Source: Bin18 sp965242795 (lineage in GTDB: Bacteria > Desulfobacterota > Binatia > Bin18). Taken from it: a stretch of DNA of 64,000 nt. Position 1 is the stretch's first letter, and every line of letters begins with the position of its first letter. Position numbers and translations under genes: made by a program. The DNA lies in contig OZ251505.1 of the NCBI GenBank assembly GCA_965242795.1, positions 558,001 to 622,000 on the forward strand, read 5' to 3'. Below the pieces are notes generated by a model. The model ran no database searches. It was not told the DNA's origin and was given only the letters and a program-made list of their open reading frames with translations. Of this stretch, positions 61,884 through 64,000 are shown piece by piece.

Positions 61884-62624
61884 TTAACGTTTTTCGAGAT
61901 ACAGAAAGAATTCCACGTTGCCCTTGGGGCCGCGCAGCGGCGACTCGACAATGCCTTTGACGGCCACACCCCAGGCGTCGGCGTGGGTCTGCAAGCGGTC
62001 CAGGACTTCGGTGTGCAGGCGCGGGTCGCGGACTACGCCATGCTTGCCGACGCGCCCTTTGCCGACCTCGAATTGGGGCTTGACCAGCGCCAACACTTGG
62101 CCGCGGTCGGCGATCAGGCTCAGCACCTTGGGAATCACCAACGTCAGCGAGATGAACGACGCGTCGATGACGGCCATGCCCGGCGTCGGCGCAAGCTCGT
62201 CCGGCGATACGCTGCTGACGTGCCGGCGCTCCATGCTGACCACGCGCGGGTCCCGGCGCAGCTTCCAGGCCAATTGCCCGTAGCCGACGTCCACGGCAAA
62301 GACCTTGGCCGCGCCGTGCTGTAACAGACAATCCGTGAACCCGCCCGTGGAAGCGCCCACGTCCAGGGCCACGCTGCCGGCTACGTTCAGGCCGAACGCA
62401 CGCAGGCCGGCTTCGAGCTTCTGCCCGCCGCGGCTGACGTAGGCGGGCCGTGTGCCGGCCTTGAGGCGCAGGGCGACCGTGGGATCGACGAGGCTGCCCG
62501 GCTTGTCCACGCGCTGCTCGCCGGCGATCACCGCGCCGGCCAGAATCAGCGCGCGAGCTTGCGTGCGACTGTCAGCCAAGCCGCGCTCTACCACCAGCAG
62601 GTCGAGACGTTTGCGTCGGCTCAC
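61884..62624 (-). CDS. tlyA: TlyA family rRNA (cytidine-2'-O)-methyltransferase
   Basis: A 246-residue enzyme with an N-terminal S4 RNA-binding domain (RLDLLVVERGLADSRTQARA) and an FtsJ-like methyltransferase domain. The SAM motif ALDVGASTGGFTDCLLQ is followed by VDVGYGQLAWKLR and LVKPQFEVG. TlyA-type enzymes 2'-O-methylate 16S and/or 23S rRNA; some have been called haemolysins. It overlaps the ispA stop by four bases (ATGA), so it is the last gene of the xseA-xseB-ispA-tlyA operon. Confidence 0.95.
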   Translation of the reverse strand: MSRRKRLDLLVVERGLADSRTQARALILAGAVIAGEQRVDKPGSLVDPTVALRLKAGTRPAYVSRGGQKLEAGLRAFGLNVAGSVALDVGASTGGFTDCLLQHGAAKVFAVDVGYGQLAWKLRRDPRVVSMERRHVSSVSPDELAPTPGMAVIDASFISLTLVIPKVLSLIADRGQVLALVKPQFEVGKGRVGKHGVVRDPRLHTEVLDRLQTHADAWGVAVKGIVESPLRGPKGNVEFFLYLEKR

Positions 62625-63541
62625 GGGTACGCGGCGGGCTGTGCGTCGTCCGGCACCGCGCGCTCAACCACGAAGCGGGCGATCTGCCGCAAAGGCTCCG
62701 CACGAGGGCCGAAGGATTCCAGCGCTCCGAGTGCGGTGTCGAGCAGTTCCCGCGCGTACCGTTTGGTTTTCTCCATACCCAGCGCGGCCGGATAGGTGAC
62801 CTTGTCGAGTGCGGCGTCCCGGCCGACCCGTTTGCCGGTCTTCGTGGTCCCGCCTTCGACGTCCAGGACGTCGTCCGTCACCTGAAAGGCCAGTCCGACC
62901 GCAGCGCCGTAGCCGTCGAGATCGGCATACTGCTTCGGACCGGCGCCACCGATGAGCGCCCCGACGCGCACCGACGCGCGCAATAGCGCACCGGTCTTGC
63001 GCGTATGGATGTATTCGACCCGGCGGCGCGTCGGCTTCCGGTGTTCGGCCTCGATGTCGGCCACCTGGCCGCCGACCATCCCGGCCATGCCAGCGCCTGC
63101 GGCCACTTCCCCTATCGCGCGCAGCGCCGCGGTGCGGTCCTGCCCGCGCTTGAGCGCCGCCTGGGCCATGACCCGAAATGCCTCGGTCAGCAGCCCGTCG
63201 CCGGCGAGAATCGCCATCGCCTCGCCGAACACCACGTGGTTGGTCGGCGCGCCGCGGCGCAGGTCGTCGTCGTCCATGGCCGGCAGGTCGTCGTGCACGA
63301 GCGAGTAGGAGTGGATCATCTCCACCGCACAGGCATACGGCAGAATGCGCTGCACGCGCGCACCGACCGCCTCGCCGCTGGCCAGCGCCAGAATCGGCCG
63401 GATACGTTTGCCGCCGGAGAACAGGCTGTACGCCATCGCCTTACCCAGCGTCTTGGGCGGCGGGTCGTGGTCGGCCAACAGCCGTTCGAGCGCCCGGTCG
63501 ATCAGCCGCCGGCGCCGCTCCAGATAGGGTTCGAGCTTCAC
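62621..63541 (-). CDS. ispA: Polyprenyl (farnesyl) diphosphate synthase
   Basis: A 306-residue prenyltransferase. The first Asp-rich motif DDLPAMDDDDLRRG is followed by GDGLLTEAF, the second motif DDVLDV and the SGGKRIRP substrate loop. Spacing and the residues before the first motif fit short-chain FPP/GPP synthases. It makes farnesyl diphosphate from IPP and DMAPP. It overlaps xseB and tlyA by four bases each, so translation is coupled. Confidence 0.95.
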   Translation of the reverse strand: MKLEPYLERRRRLIDRALERLLADHDPPPKTLGKAMAYSLFSGGKRIRPILALASGEAVGARVQRILPYACAVEMIHSYSLVHDDLPAMDDDDLRRGAPTNHVVFGEAMAILAGDGLLTEAFRVMAQAALKRGQDRTAALRAIGEVAAGAGMAGMVGGQVADIEAEHRKPTRRRVEYIHTRKTGALLRASVRVGALIGGAGPKQYADLDGYGAAVGLAFQVTDDVLDVEGGTTKTGKRVGRDAALDKVTYPAALGMEKTKRYARELLDTALGALESFGPRAEPLRQIARFVVERAVPDDAQPAAYP

Positions 63542-63837
63542 GCGTCCCCGTCTTTCAGGTCCGCCTCGTCGGAGGCGGCATCGTCCGTATCCAGCGTCCG
63601 GCTGTGGAACAGGCCGCCCGCGTCGCGGGTGAGGACCTCGACCCGCTGTTCCGCCTCGGTCAGCTTCTCTTCCAGGAACCGCACCAAGCCCACCCCTTCT
63701 TCGAAGGCTTGGAGCGAATCCTCCAACGGCAGGTCGCCGGCGTCCAGCTTCTCGACCACGCGTTCCAGATCGGACAGGACGTCCTCGAACTTCCGGTCCG
63801 CGGACGTCCCGTTCGCCGCTTCCTCGGGTTTTTCCAT
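63538..63837 (-). CDS. xseB: Exodeoxyribonuclease VII small subunit
   Basis: A 99-residue coiled-coil-rich protein with the XseB signature KFEDVLSDLERVVEKLDAGD, then LPLEDSLQAFEEGVGLVRF. It pairs with XseA to degrade single-stranded DNA. It starts immediately after the xseA stop and overlaps ispA by four bases. The C-terminal tail is more acidic and longer than in E. coli. Confidence 0.95.
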   Translation of the reverse strand: MEKPEEAANGTSADRKFEDVLSDLERVVEKLDAGDLPLEDSLQAFEEGVGLVRFLEEKLTEAEQRVEVLTRDAGGLFHSRTLDTDDAASDEADLKDGDA

Positions 63838-64000
63838 CTATTCCTTCTCCGTTTCGACGTGCTCGATCCGCGCATGCGCCTCGCCGCGCGCGAACGTCAG
63901 CCGCACCGATTCCGCAGGGTGCAGCGTGGCGGCGTCGCGGACCAGCCGGTTGTCGGGCAGGGTGCGCGTCAGGCTGTACCCGCGGCCCAGCACCGCCAGC
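63838..64000 (-). CDS. xseA: Exodeoxyribonuclease VII large subunit (C-terminal end only)
   Basis: The last 53 codons before a TAG at 63838-63840; the rest lies beyond the window. LAVLGRGYSLTR followed by a short beta-rich tail is the typical C-terminus of XseA. It is joined directly to xseB (the xseB ATG ends next to this stop). Confidence 0.9.
   Translation of the reverse strand, partial: LAVLGRGYSLTRTLPDNRLVRDAATLHPAESVRLTFARGEAHARIEHVETEKE

Overview
The window is a high-GC, gene-dense chromosomal segment of an uncultured-type Gram-negative bacterium. A TonB-dependent receptor with its own lipoprotein and ABC partners indicates an outer membrane, and ClpA/ClpS, FtsB, RsmI, NadE, IspA and XseAB are ordinary housekeeping genes. 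A class I lysyl-tRNA synthetase, a UGSC-family selenoprotein and many lipid/aromatic catabolism genes fit deep-branching proteobacteria-like or Binatota/Tectomicrobia-like lineages. That placement is inference; no rRNA gene is present to settle it.

Layout. 1-8.5 kb: clpA (cut by the window edge), clpS, an M1 aminopeptidase, a BrnT-type toxin gene broken by a one-base frameshift beside an antitoxin-like gene, class I lysS, and a small membrane protein. 8.6-17.6 kb: three paralogous secreted cytochrome c/PQQ beta-propeller dehydrogenases (polyvinyl-alcohol-dehydrogenase-like). Between copies 1 and 2 lie an asparagine-synthetase-like cyclase and, converging on it, a 60-codon gene that looks like a lasso-peptide precursor. 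That small gene has a perfect Shine-Dalgarno sequence and a 23-base G/C homopolymer immediately after its start codon. 17.8-23.5 kb: MaoC hydratase, SCP2-type thiolase, HsaA-like flavin monooxygenase and an HCCA-isomerase/DsbA-like protein, plus a decayed transposase. 23.7-28.8 kb: one 1714-residue protein combining an exonuclease-like domain, a RecQ helicase and a UvrD helicase. 29.1-33.1 kb: an apparent operon of a membrane-anchored protein, an MFS transporter, an unknown 361-residue protein, a UGSC selenoprotein with an in-frame UGA and a recognisable SECIS hairpin, and a small membrane protein.

33.4-42 kb: AI-2E-type permease, ankyrin lipoprotein, lipocalin-like protein, and a btuB-btuF-btuC-btuD vitamin B12 uptake operon behind a cobalamin riboswitch. 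42.2-47.8 kb: one 1873-residue secreted repeat protein with an in-frame 1395-bp internal duplication. 48.3-52.6 kb: cobB/cbiA and cobQ (corrinoid biosynthesis) around ftsB and a Nudix gene. 53-58.2 kb: amidohydrolase, rsmI, nadE, an SDR, a DUF35 protein and tenA. 58.2-61.8 kb: an AlbA_2/Schlafen-type protein and a nuclease/helicase gene (DUF2075-like) broken by one frameshift. 61.9-64 kb: tlyA-ispA-xseB-xseA overlapping operon.

Intergenic spaces are full of short dispersed palindromic repeats (GTTCGTTTCGACA..., GTCATTCCCGCGGAAGC..., GGGGCCTGCCCCTAC types). A further family, with consensus near GGANCRTCTYGTATGTNATTCC, recurs at about ten sites. The most noteworthy items are the candidate lasso-type RiPP locus with its potentially phase-variable homopolymer, the selenoprotein operon, and the triple helicase/exonuclease fusion.
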